64,000 bases of DNA from Helopsaltes ochotensis. Lineage: Eukaryota > Chordata > Aves > Passeriformes > Locustellidae. The stretch's first letter is position 1. Each line of letters opens with the position of its first letter. Made by a program: the position numbers and the translations under genes. The DNA is taken from positions 1,134,910-1,198,909 of the forward strand of contig VXBM01000022.1 in the NCBI GenBank assembly GCA_013400155.1, read 5' to 3'. This document shows positions 13,201 through 28,200 of this stretch, one piece after another. Under the pieces are notes generated by a model that saw only the letters and a program-made list of their open reading frames with translations, made no database searches and was not told the origin of the DNA.

Positions 13201-16200
13201 GTATGCAAATTTTAGAGACAAACTAAACCTGTTTCTCAAGTCCAGTTTGTCATTTTGCTAGTCATGCACTCTAATGATTCACATTCTTGGAAGTGATGGC
13301 TGAGTGAGTTTATAAGGTTGTCTCATCTAAAGAAAAGAAATCAGCTGCCAATCAAACTCCAAGGACATGCAATCCACTTAATGTGGGCACTTGTTTCCAT
13401 TTTTGTTTTGTGTTTGTTACATACTTCATGATACATGATAGCCCGTGTATGAACACACAGAAGACCCATTTCTGAACGAGAAGCTGTGGTGGGGCTCTGG
13501 GGGGAGCTGGGGTGTGAATCTACAAATGGACAAGTACTTGGAGAGGAAAAGTTGGTTATTTGTCAAAGACTTGAGCTCTTTGGGGTGTGTCTTGCAAATA
13601 CCCATCCATTACCTGTCTTTTTTGTATTTTCTATCAGTTTTGTGTATTAATTTCATCTCCACTGAATATGCTCCACATTATAGAGAAAGATACACAAATA
13701 TAGCACTGAAAAGAGAGATTATTCACTGGGGTGGTCCAGGAATATTCCAGGAATTAACAAGTTCCCAAAGGCATAGGAGGCAGAATTGGAAGGAATCTGT
13801 GGAGATTGCCCTGTATACCTGTTTTGCCTAATATTCATAGGTCCTTCTTGACAGCTCTATTTGTTAAGTGTGCTTTTTGATAGGGCTGTTGTAATTGTAG
13901 CCTTGTCGCTAATCCAGACTGCTGACATTATTCAGTTGGTGGAGTCTTGCAGAATGTTTTTGTCATGTTGCAAAGAAGTGTGTATAACTGGAGGCATGTT
14001 CTCCAAAATGGAACAAAAGTTAATAGTCAATATTACAATAGTCTCAAAGGTGAAAACAGGTTTCTATTCTATGTAATGTGTGTTTTGCTGTGTAATTTAA
14101 AAATAAATATAACAAAATTATGGTGAAATGAATGCATGTACTATAAAAATAATTTAAATATACTTAAGTAATTCCATAGAGAAAAAGCAGTAATTCACTT
14201 TATTCAGTTATTTAATGAAGCAGTAATTTTGAGATGTGATTAAATTTTTAATTCTTTTTTCACTAAGTGGCTTACCAGTTGTGTGTATCATAGCTATGAT
14301 TTGGCTTTTAGCCATCTCAATTCTATACTTTGCAAGCATGTCATATCTCTTACTATTTAAATCCTAAACTTGCATTAATCTCTGGACAAGTAGAGTCTCT
14401 GCCTATGCTTACCTTCAGGATAAATCACAGGGTGTTCTGTGTGGGTGTCAGTCCCTGGGGCTTCCGACTAGAAGCTTTTCAGCCCTGGCACTGCTGTTAG
14501 TTTAGGGAAAGCACAGAACCACCCAAGTTGCTGGTTTGGGGCTCAGCTGTGGTAGGTAAGAAGTCTGTGTTGCTTTTGTGACATGACCTAGAGTAACTTA
14601 CTGTGGTTTCGAGGAGAGACTGAATTTATACTTTAGCACTGCCAGACTCAGAACATAATGAGTCTTTTCTTTCCATTATTTGAACTGTTAAGAAGAGCAT
14701 CTCTTTTTTTTCTTGGCTGTCAGTATTGGAGGTTAGCCACATGAGAGTGGAAGGGTGTGCTAAAGGAAGCAGAAGCTAAAATACTAAGGAAGTCTTAGAG
14801 AAAGAATTCTTAGGGGTAAGCTTGATCGAAACAGAAAAGTGTTACAAATTTACTTGAAGATGCAGTGGAAGAGAAGTCATACTTTCTATGGCCAGATCCA
14901 GTCATTAGTATTTCTGTCAGAGTAAGGTCTTTGGGTTGATTCTTCATTAACTACTGCTGTGACAATCCTTAGCTACCTAACATAAAAATAATGGCATCAA
15001 AACAAGACAGAAATGTTCTTGAGCCTGTCTTCATGTGTGAGTGGTTGTAATTGGTATGTTGTAGTGGCACCTCTAATGTTAAAAAAAAGAAAATATGATC
15101 CCATTATCAACTGTTTGTTATAAGGGAATGATCAATAAATTCCTTTGTACGGAGACATGATACATATTCAAGAAAGAGTGACTGAATCAAGACACCAGCG
15201 AGTGTCTGTTTTCAGTAGTCTGATGCACCAGAAGCGATTTATGAAAAAAATGCTCAAATGAAGAGATCATAAGATCTACTATTTCTAAAACCCCATTAAA
15301 CTAAGTCTGGGTGTGATGGGGGCAATTTTCTTCATAACAACCCCTGTGGTGCTGTGTTTGGGATCAGTGACTCAAACAAGGTTCATAGCACACCAGTGGG
15401 TTGGCTATTGCTGAGCAACTCTTGCACAGCATCAGTCAAGGTTTTCTCTTTTCCCACTTTTCTCTCCAGTGACTGGACTGCAGTAGGCATGGGATTAGGA
15501 GAGGACACAAGGGATATTCCATGCCATAGAATGTCATGCTCAGCAGTGAAAAAAGGGAGGAGGTTTTAGGGAAAGTAGCCATTGGTTAGACTAGCTTGGG
15601 CATGAGTCTACTTCTGGGAGAGGGTGAGTGATTGCTTTGTATCTCCTGTTTCACTTTTCCTTTCTCTTTTCTTCAATTATGAAACTCTATCTTGACCCAC
15701 GAGTTTCTTCCCTTGGGCCTTTCTGTTCTTGCCCCTTGTCCTGCTGGGGGGTAGGGAAAGGAGGAGAGGCTGCGTGGTCCTTAGCTGCTGCCCAGGGCGA
15801 GCTCACCACACCACAGAGCAGCATCAGGATGAACTGCTCCAGTGGGCAATTCTGGAGGGCAAAGTACAAACACATGTTTAATGGGGTAGGTTTCTGTTAC
15901 ATGCATTTATGGGCAAGTCTTCATGTGAATTCAATAGATCAAAGAAGAAATAATTGATGTTAATTGTTTTGAACTTCTTATCAAAATTGTTTGGTGTTCA
16001 ATTGCAACAGTCTTTCTTTTAAACTTTTTAATAGTGCTTCTTTTTTTCTAAACTTCTTGTATTGTTTACATGGTCTTGACTGGCCATTTACCATATCCAG
16101 CTAGAATAATAAAAGTACTCATGAAAAATACACATAAGGCCTAGGTAGTGAGAAGAAAAAAGAGAAAAAAAAATACTGAACTGAAAACAAGCAGAAGGAT

Positions 16201-19200
16201 GAAAAATAAATTCTTATGAACAATGATGACTGATTGTTTTCTGCACTTGTTCAGATTTCTCAGATAAAAATGTAATCTAGAACACTGAGGGCCCCATAAT
16301 ATTAACATTATTGTTTCCTTATAGCTGTTCATTGTTTACTACATGAAATAATAGGGTTCTGCCAAGTCATATCCTATGTGAGAGAATTGTATACAGCTAT
16401 TCTGCACTGTTGGGTACATATTGCAATTTTGGTGTCATCACTGTAGTAAAGTAATTTAAGAGCAAAATCTCTTAAAATAGCTCATTTAAGCTTAGTGTTT
16501 GTGGAAAGCAGAGTGCTTTTACAGTAGCTCTTTCAGAACACTACTTATTTTTATTCAGTCTATTCCAGAACACTTTTTAAACACTTTTGAAACACATTTG
16601 CGCCTAATACTTAACTGCACAGGCTAAATCATCATACAACAGTACAGTCACTTTGTATTTGATAGATACCAGGCAGAAATAATTTGTATGTGATGTCTAT
16701 CAAAGGGGTTGAAAAACTCTGTTTTGTTGGGTTGCTGTTTTTTTGTTGTTTTTTTTTTGTTGTTTTTTTTTAATTTATTTTTTGTTGTTGTGTGTTTTTG
16801 GGTTTTTTTATTTGGTTTTTTTGTTGTTTGTTTTTGGGTTTTGTTTTTTTATTTTTGTTTGTTTTGGTGGTTTATTTGTTTGGTTGGTATTGGTTATCTC
16901 GTTGTTGTCATTGCAGGTTTTGTGGGTGTTTTCTGTTTTTGTTTTTTTAATGTTAATAGGATGAGTATCCAGGTAAGATTAAGTCATCAGGGCAGGGAGC
17001 AAAACTTATTGAAGTCAGTATCTTCCCATTTATTTCAATAACTGCCAATCCCAGTGAAACAGTTCCTCTCAGGATAGGCTTGAGGAAATACCGACAAGTT
17101 GTTGGTGGGAGGGAGGACTGAGAGTGAAGTACCATGGAGGTACTAGGTGTGTATGACCTATGTCTAGGTCAGACATTTCAGAAGGGGAAATTGATAGAAG
17201 GAGAGCAGCAGTGCTTGAAGGCAAATGCTACTGTACACACAAGATAGCATATATTATTTTGAGTGATGTTCAGTGCCTCAGTTTAATAGGGTGAATAACA
17301 ATGGCAGAAAGTTAGGATTTAAAATCAAAGTGCTATAGGTTAGAGGAAGAAACTAACCTTTGCTATGTCACAGTAGCAAAAAGTGATTTTTCTGTGTCTC
17401 AGAACTGTCAGAACTACTTTACTAGAGGATACAGTATATGAAACTGTAATACGGGATTTATAAGCGTGTTCTTGTTTGAAACAAATAGAGCTAACAGACT
17501 TTACAGCAGTTGCTCATCTAGATTTACTGTAAATATTAAATGTTGTACGTATACTCAAAAGAAAATGCATGAGACTGAAAATATTTAGTGTTTTGCAAAT
17601 CCCTTGAGTAAGTAACATAAACTGATAATCTGTTGCTGTGAATAATAAACAAAGTAAATCCAGATTTGAAAATGTTTCCTTGAATGACAGTAGGAAAAAT
17701 TTGTAGCAATCAAGAACAGAAAGATTTGTGTGTGCAGATTTGATTAGTAAAACATTAATGATAGTGAAGATGAAAACTGTCACTTACCTTGGTTTGAGGA
17801 AAGTGTTGTGATAACTGGCAACAGCATCAAAACAACATCTGTTACATTGTGAAATAACCTGAAGAATCCCTCAAATAACCTTACTATGGAATTTTCCATT
17901 CATCTTATGTAGACTTGGAGGGAAGAAATACTTTTTCTTTTCATTATTGGCTAAACGTTGACTTCTAATCAGCAGTGGTTTTTTAAAACTTTTTTTTTTC
18001 TAGAAAAAATAGGTAATTGTGTTATAATAAATTTTCTGAATTTTTGTTCTAGTCACTTATGAAGTTTCAACTGTATTTGTCTTTGACTATGTGTTTAATT
18101 ATAAAAATAGACAACAAACTTTTTTGAATTACCATAGCTTTTATATGCTAGAGCCACATGTATGTGGCTAAAAAATAATGGCTTTTTGTGTGACAAAGCT
18201 ATTCAAATTTTTATATGAAAATTTTGTGGAAGGTAACTAAATACGAAAATCACCTCCACTCCCCTCCCCCAATATTATTTGTTATAGAAGCTGCTGAGTA
18301 TTATTTTGCACAATTGGATACAATATGACTGAAGTCTTTCTTAGTGAGAAATTATATTGATCTAGGCCAGAAAACAAATGGAAAATTAACTTTATTGGAA
18401 GTTAATTCTAAGGAAACAAAAAGAGATGCTAAGACAAGTTATATTTTACACCATCTTTTAATTTTCAAAAATTAGTTTCACTCACATAGAGAAAAAATAC
18501 TGTAGAAACTAATGTCTTGAAATTTCTTTTGACTTAGGAAAAACTGACCAAGAGACTACTGTGGCAGGAGATAAAGACATAAACCAGCCTTCCAGTAATC
18601 AAAGTATACAAGCAGAGATACAAGAGCAGTCCATCTGGGGAAATCGCACTGATGGTGACCTCATCAGAAGTAAGTATTCCCAGAACAAATTGCTGCCATT
18701 GAGGCTTGCTTTCACAGTGTAACAGGATACTGCCTGTTGACTCTGTTAAATGTGTGTCAAATGCAATTGTGTTGCAAGTGTACTGCACATCTACTGAATT
18801 TATTTCCTAGATTGACTCCTGTCAGCGAGCATAAGCAGCAAGTATAAAGAAAGGTGTGATTCGAGTGGTGCAGTATGGTATAGACCTCGGTAGCATCTGA
18901 GCTTTTAAAGCTTTGGTGTTACATTCTTCTCTCATCATTAATAGTACAATAGTTGGTACAGCATGTATGCAGCTGTGCAAGGTGTCATCACCCTTGATTT
19001 CCCAGGTTGTACTATATATATATATAAGCAGCAGAGTAAACTGAGAGCAGTTGCTTCCAGATGCACTGAGTACTGGCCAGGTGTACGTTTTAAGAGTTTT
19101 GAGTCCTAATGTAGTTATTTTCAGAACTAGAAGAATGCTGTAAGGTAAGGTTTTAGACCTATGCTGTGGAATTGTGCAGTTTTTAAATTAGTTTTGACAG

Positions 19201-22200
19201 GTCCACATTCCTAGTGTATGTCCTGAATGCTTTAAAACATGAAAAGGTATGCAAGATTATTCCTATTTTCCTGTCTTGGACTGAAGATCATATGCTATCC
19301 AGTGAAATCTCTTAAGGCAATAATATTTCTGTCAACTGCCAGAAGTAATATTTTCTAATGCTCTAAAGTTCTGGAAATGCTTGAATGTAAGTTGCTCAAG
19401 GGAGGGGCAGCATGAGGAACTGTTCTCTAATTATTGGGTGTAATCAGAAAGAAAATGAACTAAATGCAGAGTGGTACTCCAGCTCTCTTGAGGTCAACTG
19501 ATCACACATTTCAGGGTTAGTCTCTCTTTACAGTGTACACTATACTGTTGAAAGCGGGGTAAAATCATATTTCTGGATCTCTGTTGTCAAAACTGGTGAT
19601 TTTTTGCTGCAGTTATCTGATTTTTTTAGGGGTTTTTTTGTTTGTTCTGTTATTTTGCTTAGTTGTTTTTTAGTCTTATCTGTACATTCATCTTCTCTGG
19701 AACTTTGTGTTAGCATTTGAAATTCTTTTCAAATCTTGGTTAATCTTTTTTTTTTTTTCTGAACAATTAATCCCAGTAAATACTTCATCTCTAATGTCTT
19801 GAATAACTACCTAGATCCTTTACTGGAAACGTGAATTTAACATGTCAGATATTTATCTGATGATTTAAAATAATTCTTAAAGGGCTACAAACTGGGAGAA
19901 TTGTTCTGCACATCTTGAGAATTTACTTATTCCCAAAAGATTATTATTTACCTAAATGTCCCTGGACGAGCAATTGCTTTGTGCTTATGTTGAGGAGATG
20001 GAAAGGTGTGTATAGCATCTTCTGCTTTTGGAATAGCCTCCTTCTCATTCCCTCTTCCTAGAAGTTTCCTTATTCCCAAACCCATGAGAAAGCAGCCTTA
20101 TTTCATAGCAGTTAGCAGCATGCCTAAACTGTGGAGGAAAGGACCAAGGACTGTAGGTCCTGTAGATTCTGATTCTGTGCATCCTCTAATCTGGTCGCCA
20201 CCAAGATGTACTGCAGTGGCTGCACTGCGGAGTGTGACAAAATGGTAGATTTTTTTCAACATGTAGTAGAAATTGCAGCAGATAATGGAAACCCCTGGTA
20301 ATGTGACCTGATGATTATATGTAGTTATATCTCTGTGATGGGAGGATGAGTTGCTGCTGAATTGAAAGGAAAAAAAAAAAAAAAAAAAAAAGGAACAGGG
20401 AAAAGGGGAAAGATAGGATAAAATGTAGAGGTAAAAGGTACTGTTCCAGTGTGCATGCCTGTCCTTATCCTGGAGTCAGGAGTAGCTTTACCGTTTACCT
20501 CTGACTTTGTGAAAAGCAAGTTTAGCTGAAAGCTGTAAGTTTCTAAAACACTTTGTCCTAATAAGTGTGTAGCAGAGGCTTTATTGAGTTATATTTGATT
20601 AGATGCTATGATGGAAACCTCTCCTTCCTTCAGATAATCTTTAGTTTAAATTCTTCTAGATGGAAGAAACAAAAATGATGAAATCAAATCAGTTTCTTTT
20701 TGGTTTTCTTGTGGGGTTTTTTTGGGCTTTTTTGGTTTTGGTTTTGGTTTTTTTGCGGGGAGGATCTTATGAGTAGAGAAATTTGTTCTCCTTTTGAAAA
20801 TTGAGAAACAGTTCTTGACTCAGTCATACATTTTGTAGTTTGCAGAAGTTTAACAACTCAATATACAGAGTAGCCAAGTTTGAAAACCAGAAGTACAGCA
20901 AGCATAAGCTTTATTATCACAAACATTACTTAGGTATATCATGTAAAAAATAAGTATTATACTCAGAATGGTCTTGATTCAACCAGATCTACTACCCCAC
21001 CAAACTGAAGTTTGCAAACTGTTGTATATTGAAAGATTGAAAGAAGTTTGAAGTTAGAAATAAACAGTGTTTGATTATTCCAGTATATTTAAAAACTCTT
21101 TTTAAAAATTGTTTTAGACAGTGCATACTTCACAACTGTTCAGCACTATCCTAATGATTCAGGTTTGTTTGTTTTTTTTTTTCCCCATACAGATTGTTTT
21201 CCATCCCCACAGTTGATACATACTCCATTTGTCTTAGCATTAGCTTGTACTTTATAAATGTTTCCAGCATTTAATTTCCAAAGTTTTCCTTGTTTGCAGC
21301 TGTTTTATCCTGCTGTTATATGGAATTAGATTAATCAGTCAGTTTTACTGGCACACTAACAACGGAGTCCAGTGTTAGAGCCCCTGTAATGACTTCATTA
21401 TGTATGATTTCTCATTTGCACTTGTGAACTCAGTTTACCAGGCAACATCAATAAACTAAAACACTGCCCCCATTTTCCACAGTAAGATGTTTTACGTTCA
21501 CCTGCTTTGCCCTTTCAGTCCTTTTTTCAAGCTCCCTTTTTTAACCTCCAGAGATTTCCTCCAGATTAGCCTTTTCCCCACCTCCTTTGGAGCGTCCCTT
21601 CTCCCCATTAATGAAAATGTTCATAATAATGGGTAAATTGTCAATCTTACAGGAAGCCTCAACCAAGGAACTTAGTGTTTTTGAAGAGTGTTTGAGAATC
21701 AAAAGATTATTGTATACTAACATATAAACAATGAAGGACTATGTAAAAAGGAAGCAGTTGTATTACCTTTCTGTAGTAATTGTTAATACACTTGCATAAC
21801 TGTTACTGGAAGACGGTTCAGTTGGAGAAGGGTCGGGGAGAGCCACAAATATCTCAGAAATGACTGGAGTAGTTGAAAACATGCCATGTTGTGGAAAACC
21901 TCCTGGAATTCAATCTGTTTGATGTTAGCAAAGGGAATAAAGAGGGGTTTTGCCTAGTCCCTAAGAAGTATGCCACAACAAGCAGAAATTTGGTAAGACA
22001 GTTCTTCAACTATAGCAAGACAAAGGGAGAACTAAATACAATGTCAGAAGTTCAGTTATGCTAAGAATAAGGTGTACATTTTTTAACAGAGTATTTGAGA
22101 ACAGGAAAACCTGCCAACTCCTTGGTGCTTTTGTGTGTGTTAAATTGGTTTTAGTCATCACAAGGTGGCCACTGCAATCCATATCCTTCAGTTTTAAAAC

Positions 22201-25200
22201 TTGAGTAAAGGAGTCTTTCCACAGTGGTTCTCCCAGTCGGGGAGACATATATTTTTCAATACAGTTATTCTTCAAGAAAATGTTGTGACCTGTTCTCCTC
22301 CCTTCACAGATGCGTACATATTTTTTATTGTAGTTCTGACTGTAGAGGTTCTGCTTTTCAAAAGAGCATTAGAATAACTCCATCTGCTGTCTTTTTTGGC
22401 AGTGCATTTTAAATATCTTCAAGCACCTTCTGCTTATTTTCATTGTATGGTCTGGTGGCCCATAATGGAGTGGTTCTGCCTCTGTTATCACTGTTGGCAA
22501 GTGAGGAGGAGTGCATGTTAAACATGCAGCAGGGTAACTTCTGGCTATAGGAATGAAGCCATAGCAATTTTTGCTGCTCTGTGTTACCACAGTGCTCTGC
22601 TTTGTTCTCTGGAAGAGGTATGGGATTTTTTTTTTCTCTCTTAGAGAAAAAAGGTCTATAAAGATGGATTTTAGAATATTTAGGCAGGATTTTTGAAGAG
22701 GGCACTAGGTTATCTTCAATGTGTGTTGCTGTGCAGGGAAGGGAATCTTTAGGAGGGAATAAAATGTCAGTCTTGAACACTATTTGCTTGTGAGGATTTA
22801 ATCTCCTTTCCAGTTCTCAAGCAGAACCTTAGCTATGTGATATTTAAGAAAACAAAAAACATCTACCATAGATTCAAATTGTCATGAATAATTGATTAAT
22901 AATAATCCAATTCTGAAGATTAAATACCTAAAATATGCCCATGTTTTACAGATAGAAAGGTCATTGCTATCCATCATTTTCTAGCTTCAGTTGTCTGTTT
23001 CTCCTCCATGGAACACCCTCCTGATAAGAGTAGTTCTTCAGAGAAAGGGATGCTTCTTTCAGCTCTGTGGGGATCAAACAATTTTACGTGGTCTTGTGGC
23101 TGCTATTTTATTTACTATATTATTCTGGAATAAAAACCTAGATATTTTTATCTATTTGTTTTCTATATTTTTTGTTGACATTTTCACTTAACACGATTAT
23201 TTATTTAATTTTAAGGTTTGGATATTTCTTTTTTTGTCTGGCTAAGTGAGTGATTTCTGTAGTTTATATTATGCTGTTTGTGTTTGGGTTTACTTTTTTC
23301 CTGACAAGACGTAGATAATCTGCTGTTAGAAGTCTTTGTTTTGTTTGATATTAACCTAGATATCTTTTCTTAGTTGTTCTACAATTCTCAGTCATCTTAA
23401 AATTACTGTGATTTCAGATGATCCTGTTTATTCTGTCTATAAAATAGTGCAAAGTGCTTGAGTTAACTTAAACGGTTCTTTTCAAAGCCAGAAGGTATGA
23501 CAAATACAGTCTTCTTGCAGGATAACAGTGTGTGACTACAGAAATTGTGCAGAATAGATTAATGGAAATTATTCAAAATATATTACTGAGTTTGAAAGGT
23601 GTATTCTATTAGTTAAAGAAGTGATTTATGTACAATGTTCCGAATAGACCCAGGTATAAAAATCTGTTAACCTATGAATGAACAAAACTTAATCAGTTCA
23701 ATATTTATACAGCAGCACGGTATTTGATATTTAGAACCTTCTTTAAAAAAAGATTAATCTTTGACAAATCTGGCTAGTAGATGTAATAGAGGAGTACAGG
23801 TGCTCCCTGAGAACTCCTCTCCCAGAGATTTTCTAATCCTCTCCCCAGCAGAGAACTAGCCTCTGTTGTTTCTGTCTCTCCCCTGACCTGGCAGTTCTCT
23901 TACTACAGCTGCTCCTAAAGTCTTCGAAAAACTTCTCAGGCCTATTGAGGGGCCTGGTGAGTTACACAATCAGAAAATCAAAGCCTTTCCCTTTGATTGT
24001 CATTCTACCTTCTCCTGGTAGACAGGGATTTTCACAGATAGCTGTACCATTATAGTTACAGTCTTCAGAGTAGGTCTGAAGACTGGGTCTGTGGTGTTAG
24101 CCTGGAAAAGAGCAGGCTCGGGGGAGACCTCACTCTCTACAACTGCCTGAAAGGAGGTTGTGGCCAGGTGGGAGTTGGTCTCTTCTACCAGGACAAGAGA
24201 ACACAGTCTCAGGCTGCTCCAGGGGAAGTCTAGGTTGGTCATCTGGAAGAATTTCTTCTCAGAAAGAAACATCTCATGATCAGATGTTGGAATGCACTCC
24301 CCATGGAGGTGGTGGAGTTACCATCCCTGGAGATATTTAAGGAAAGACTGGACATGGCACTGGGTGCCCCGGTCTAGTTGACATGGTGGTGTTCTGTCAT
24401 AAGTTGGACTCAATGATCTCAACCTAATTGATTCTGTGGGATTCTGTGTTTTCAGAAGTCACTGTGAAATGACCCAAGTGTTGCTGAAATTAGTAATCCC
24501 TTGCAAATTGAGCTGCTGCAAGGTGCATATGTTTTATGTGTGTCCTCTACCTTCAGCTCCACACTGAGTGCTGTAAGGAGATGCAGCTACTGATGTACTG
24601 AGATAGATGAGGAATTTGTATACTCTGTTATTACTCCATGTCAAGAAATAAATTTTTTGCTGTTGTTGATCCATGTACAAAACAGTAGTCAAACTTAAGT
24701 GAGAACTTTAAACTGTTCCAGATGGCCATAAAATAGACGTATGTATTCTGCATATCACTAATAGCCAGAATTACTTGGAGCCTTTTAGTTTCTGTTTTAT
24801 TTTACTTCTGACTCTCAAAATGTTATCTGAATTTATGGTCTGAGGCTGAGGAAGTTTGGATGGCAGTAATCATCAGTACCAGCAAAGGTGAAATTCTTCA
24901 AGTAACATGAAGATTATTGTGCTTGCTGTGTTTGGGCCTGAAGTAAATAGTATCTTAATTTCAGAATATTTTCCTGTGTTGTATGGGTACTGTCTGGGAA
25001 TTAATCATGGTGTTATGCCTATATGGGAGAGAATAGTTTTATTTTTTTTCTGATTAGTTCCTCATATAGGGGTAAAAGTAGAGTATGCTTGTAGTAGCTC
25101 CCTAAAAAGGAAGAAGAATAAAACTCTTGACTGCATTCTATGTGAAATATTATGCTACCAAACCAATGAGTCAGTGTGGTTTTAGTCATCTGTTTTCAGT

Positions 25201-28200
25201 ACTAACAGTATTTAGTTAGCCATATTTAGCAAAGAAAACACTAAATTACAAAGTGTAAGAAAGTGTCATTATCTAAGACATACTTTTAGGAAGCTGTGTG
25301 CTGGCAAAAATGTCATGAACGTAAACCATGGCAAAAGTTCTTTTTTTCTCCTTTTAGATTTAATTTTGTATTTGCTCTCATGGCTGTTAAAAGCATGGAC
25401 TAGGATTATACAGCTCAAAGGCAGTACTGTATATTTGGTTTACATCAAAATAATTAAATGAATTCTTCGAAATTTAAGAGTCAAAGTAGTTTAAAATATA
25501 TTTGATTTTTTTATTTACTGGTAAAAAAGTGAAAGAGGAGGAGGGACTCATGATCATAGGATAAACCTTAGCTAAGTAATCATAGTTAAATATTTTTCTT
25601 CTTTATATAGCTACAAAGGGGAAAGAGGCGTCTGAATACAGCTTATTTCCTATGCATTCTGATGATATGATATCTATGGTGCAAAAGAACCCACAAGTAC
25701 CTTTCCCTGAAGGTATTTTTATAAAAGACTAGGAAAAACAGGAACTGTGACCTACTGGTGTCTTGTTGTGGTGTGGTTTTCTGTTTTCTCTTAAAAAATT
25801 CTTCATAATCCAAACCCGGAGGAGCCTTTTGAAAAATATTAAAATGTCAAACAGCTGTGGTCACTCAGGCTATTTCTAATACCAATTTTTTAAAATCATT
25901 TTACTGAAGAAGTAGGCCTCCAGATACATTGAAGCTTGATTTAAGAGAATGATTAATTATTTGCTACCTGAGCCTTAACTCTTTCTGAATGAACTGTAGT
26001 GTGTGCTGTGTGAGAAACATTTTTGTGTGAAGGCTGCACTTGAAGTTTGTGATTATAAAATGCAACGTCATACATCCTGACACGGGAACTTTTCAAATTC
26101 CGAGTTTGTCTGAACCCATGAATTTTAGAGGCTTAAATGTTACTTCTAAACTTTCTTCCCTAAAATTCTATGCAGGATCTCAATTATTATGTTTTCTCTT
26201 TGAACTATAAATATTATGACACCTGTTTGGAGAAAATCTAGCAATGCTAATGTTAATTACGGCAGAATTTCAGCTAAGAGACTATTTTCTGTTGCAAAGG
26301 TTCCTCAAGTTTAAGTGAGTTTTATTGATTTATAACTCAGACTTAAGGTTGGATAATGTTTGCATAAAATGTTAAGAAGTTTGCTTTTGAGACAAGTCAA
26401 GTAGAGCAAACTGTTAGGCAAACCTATGAAAAAATGGCCTGTGAGTCAGGTTTGACCTTCAGGGCAAGGTTTTGCTGCTGCGAGACAACATAAACTATTT
26501 GCCCATTCTTTGGCAGATCAGGGGCAAGCCTGTCTTCAGGTACAGGTAACTCTGAAGTACATCTTCAAAAATAAAACTTCTTAGCCAGATAGAAGGCATC
26601 TACCTTTCCCAATATCCTTTCTTCAATAGGACAGGTGCATATTTTGACTGCATTTCATAAGCTGCAAGTTGAAATGAAATTCACATTTTGACAAAGAAGC
26701 AATGAAAGATTATGATGCTGACTAGAATGCCCTACAAGAGCAGTGTCAAACCAGAATGGAGCATCTTTTAGGTCCGTACAATTCAGGAACACAGGAGATC
26801 CGTGAACAATATTCTTTTTGCTTGAATTTCAAAATGAAAGAAACTAAGTTTTGGTGAGAAGATTTGGGATTAACCTGCCTGGAAAAACTTTTCTGAGGAT
26901 CAATCTCAGTTTTTCATAGAGGTGATGCAGAAAAATATTTGGATGGTGAAGTGTGATACAGAGCTAGCTTTGAATAGCGTACATGTAGTTTTCTTAGGGG
27001 TGATTTTGTCAAATTACACCATCTCATTTAGTATTTCACAGCTCACATTGTAACTATGACTTTGGGAAGTATTTCCCTACTTCAATATATATTTGTTTTA
27101 CCGAGTGATAACTTTTTAGTGGGGAGTCACTATCGTATTTATAATGTAAATCAGTATTGGTAAATATTTTTTTACAGTAATAGATCATTCAGTGGAACTG
27201 TACCCTAATCCTGCTATGAAGTAACTGACAGTGTACATTACGGTGGCTAAACTAGCTGTAAAGGTCTCCATGCTTGGATACATCTCGTGAGAGTCTTCTG
27301 TTCAGCCCTTCTGTAAGCTGTTCTGTGCTGGATCAAATCCTGGAAACTTGCAACTAGTGTGAGTTTTGTGTTTACAACAAATAAGACAGTGTTTAACTTT
27401 GGAAATATGGAAGGAAAAAAAAAACCCTCACAAAACTTTTTAAAGGAGGAATTTTAGTCAAAGGTATTTGGTTTTTATCCATTCCTCTTCTTGTTCCACT
27501 CCTTTGTCTGTTACTTGATACTCTGTCCACTTGATTTTCTGATTCCCATTTGTAGCATAGTGTTATGCCTGTGGAATCTTTTTCTTACAATTTAGTTGAC
27601 AGACTCAATTTTAAGTAAATCACTATTTGGTTTTGACTGTTTTTGTTATTATAAATCATCTGCTACTCTAGCATTTTCAGAAGAACAATGAGATCCCATT
27701 TTCTGTGCTATGCTCCCTCCTTGAACAAGAGGTTTTGTTCATTATCAAGTCAGGAACCACACCAGGGATTCTGCTGTGATAGCTGGAACAGGGCAAGAAA
27801 TTCAGGTCTCATTATTAATATTTTGTTGAATTTTTTTTGGAAGAAAGTCCTAATGGAAAAGGAGAGAAGACTTGCTTGATAACACAGGGAAGGTTTTGAT
27901 AGCATAATACACTTTACTTTCAACACTTACAGATAGAAGTGCATTTCATGATGGCTATAATGGAATGGCACTTCAAACGATTGATTTAAAAAAAAACTTA
28001 TTTAGAATTTAAGGTAATTTTGGAAGAAAGTAAAGGGTGTGTATCAGTGATACGGTGAAATCAAAGCTGGAAGACTGCTGAAGGTTTGTTCCCATTTTTA
28101 AAAAAATATTCTGTATCCTCTTTCCTATATTCACCTTATAAAGTTAAAGGATGAAGAAAAGTCTGACCTGTCCCTATAATGATTTTGATGTCAAACCATT

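Noticed and set aside
16709..17041. 110-codon Phe/Val-rich frame that looks like a membrane protein
   Set aside because: It is the translation of a T/G low-complexity tract, and a second register gives the same composition.
20370..20391. Poly-A run as the tail of a processed pseudogene
   Set aside because: No gene-like or LINE-like body precedes it and no target-site duplication is evident.
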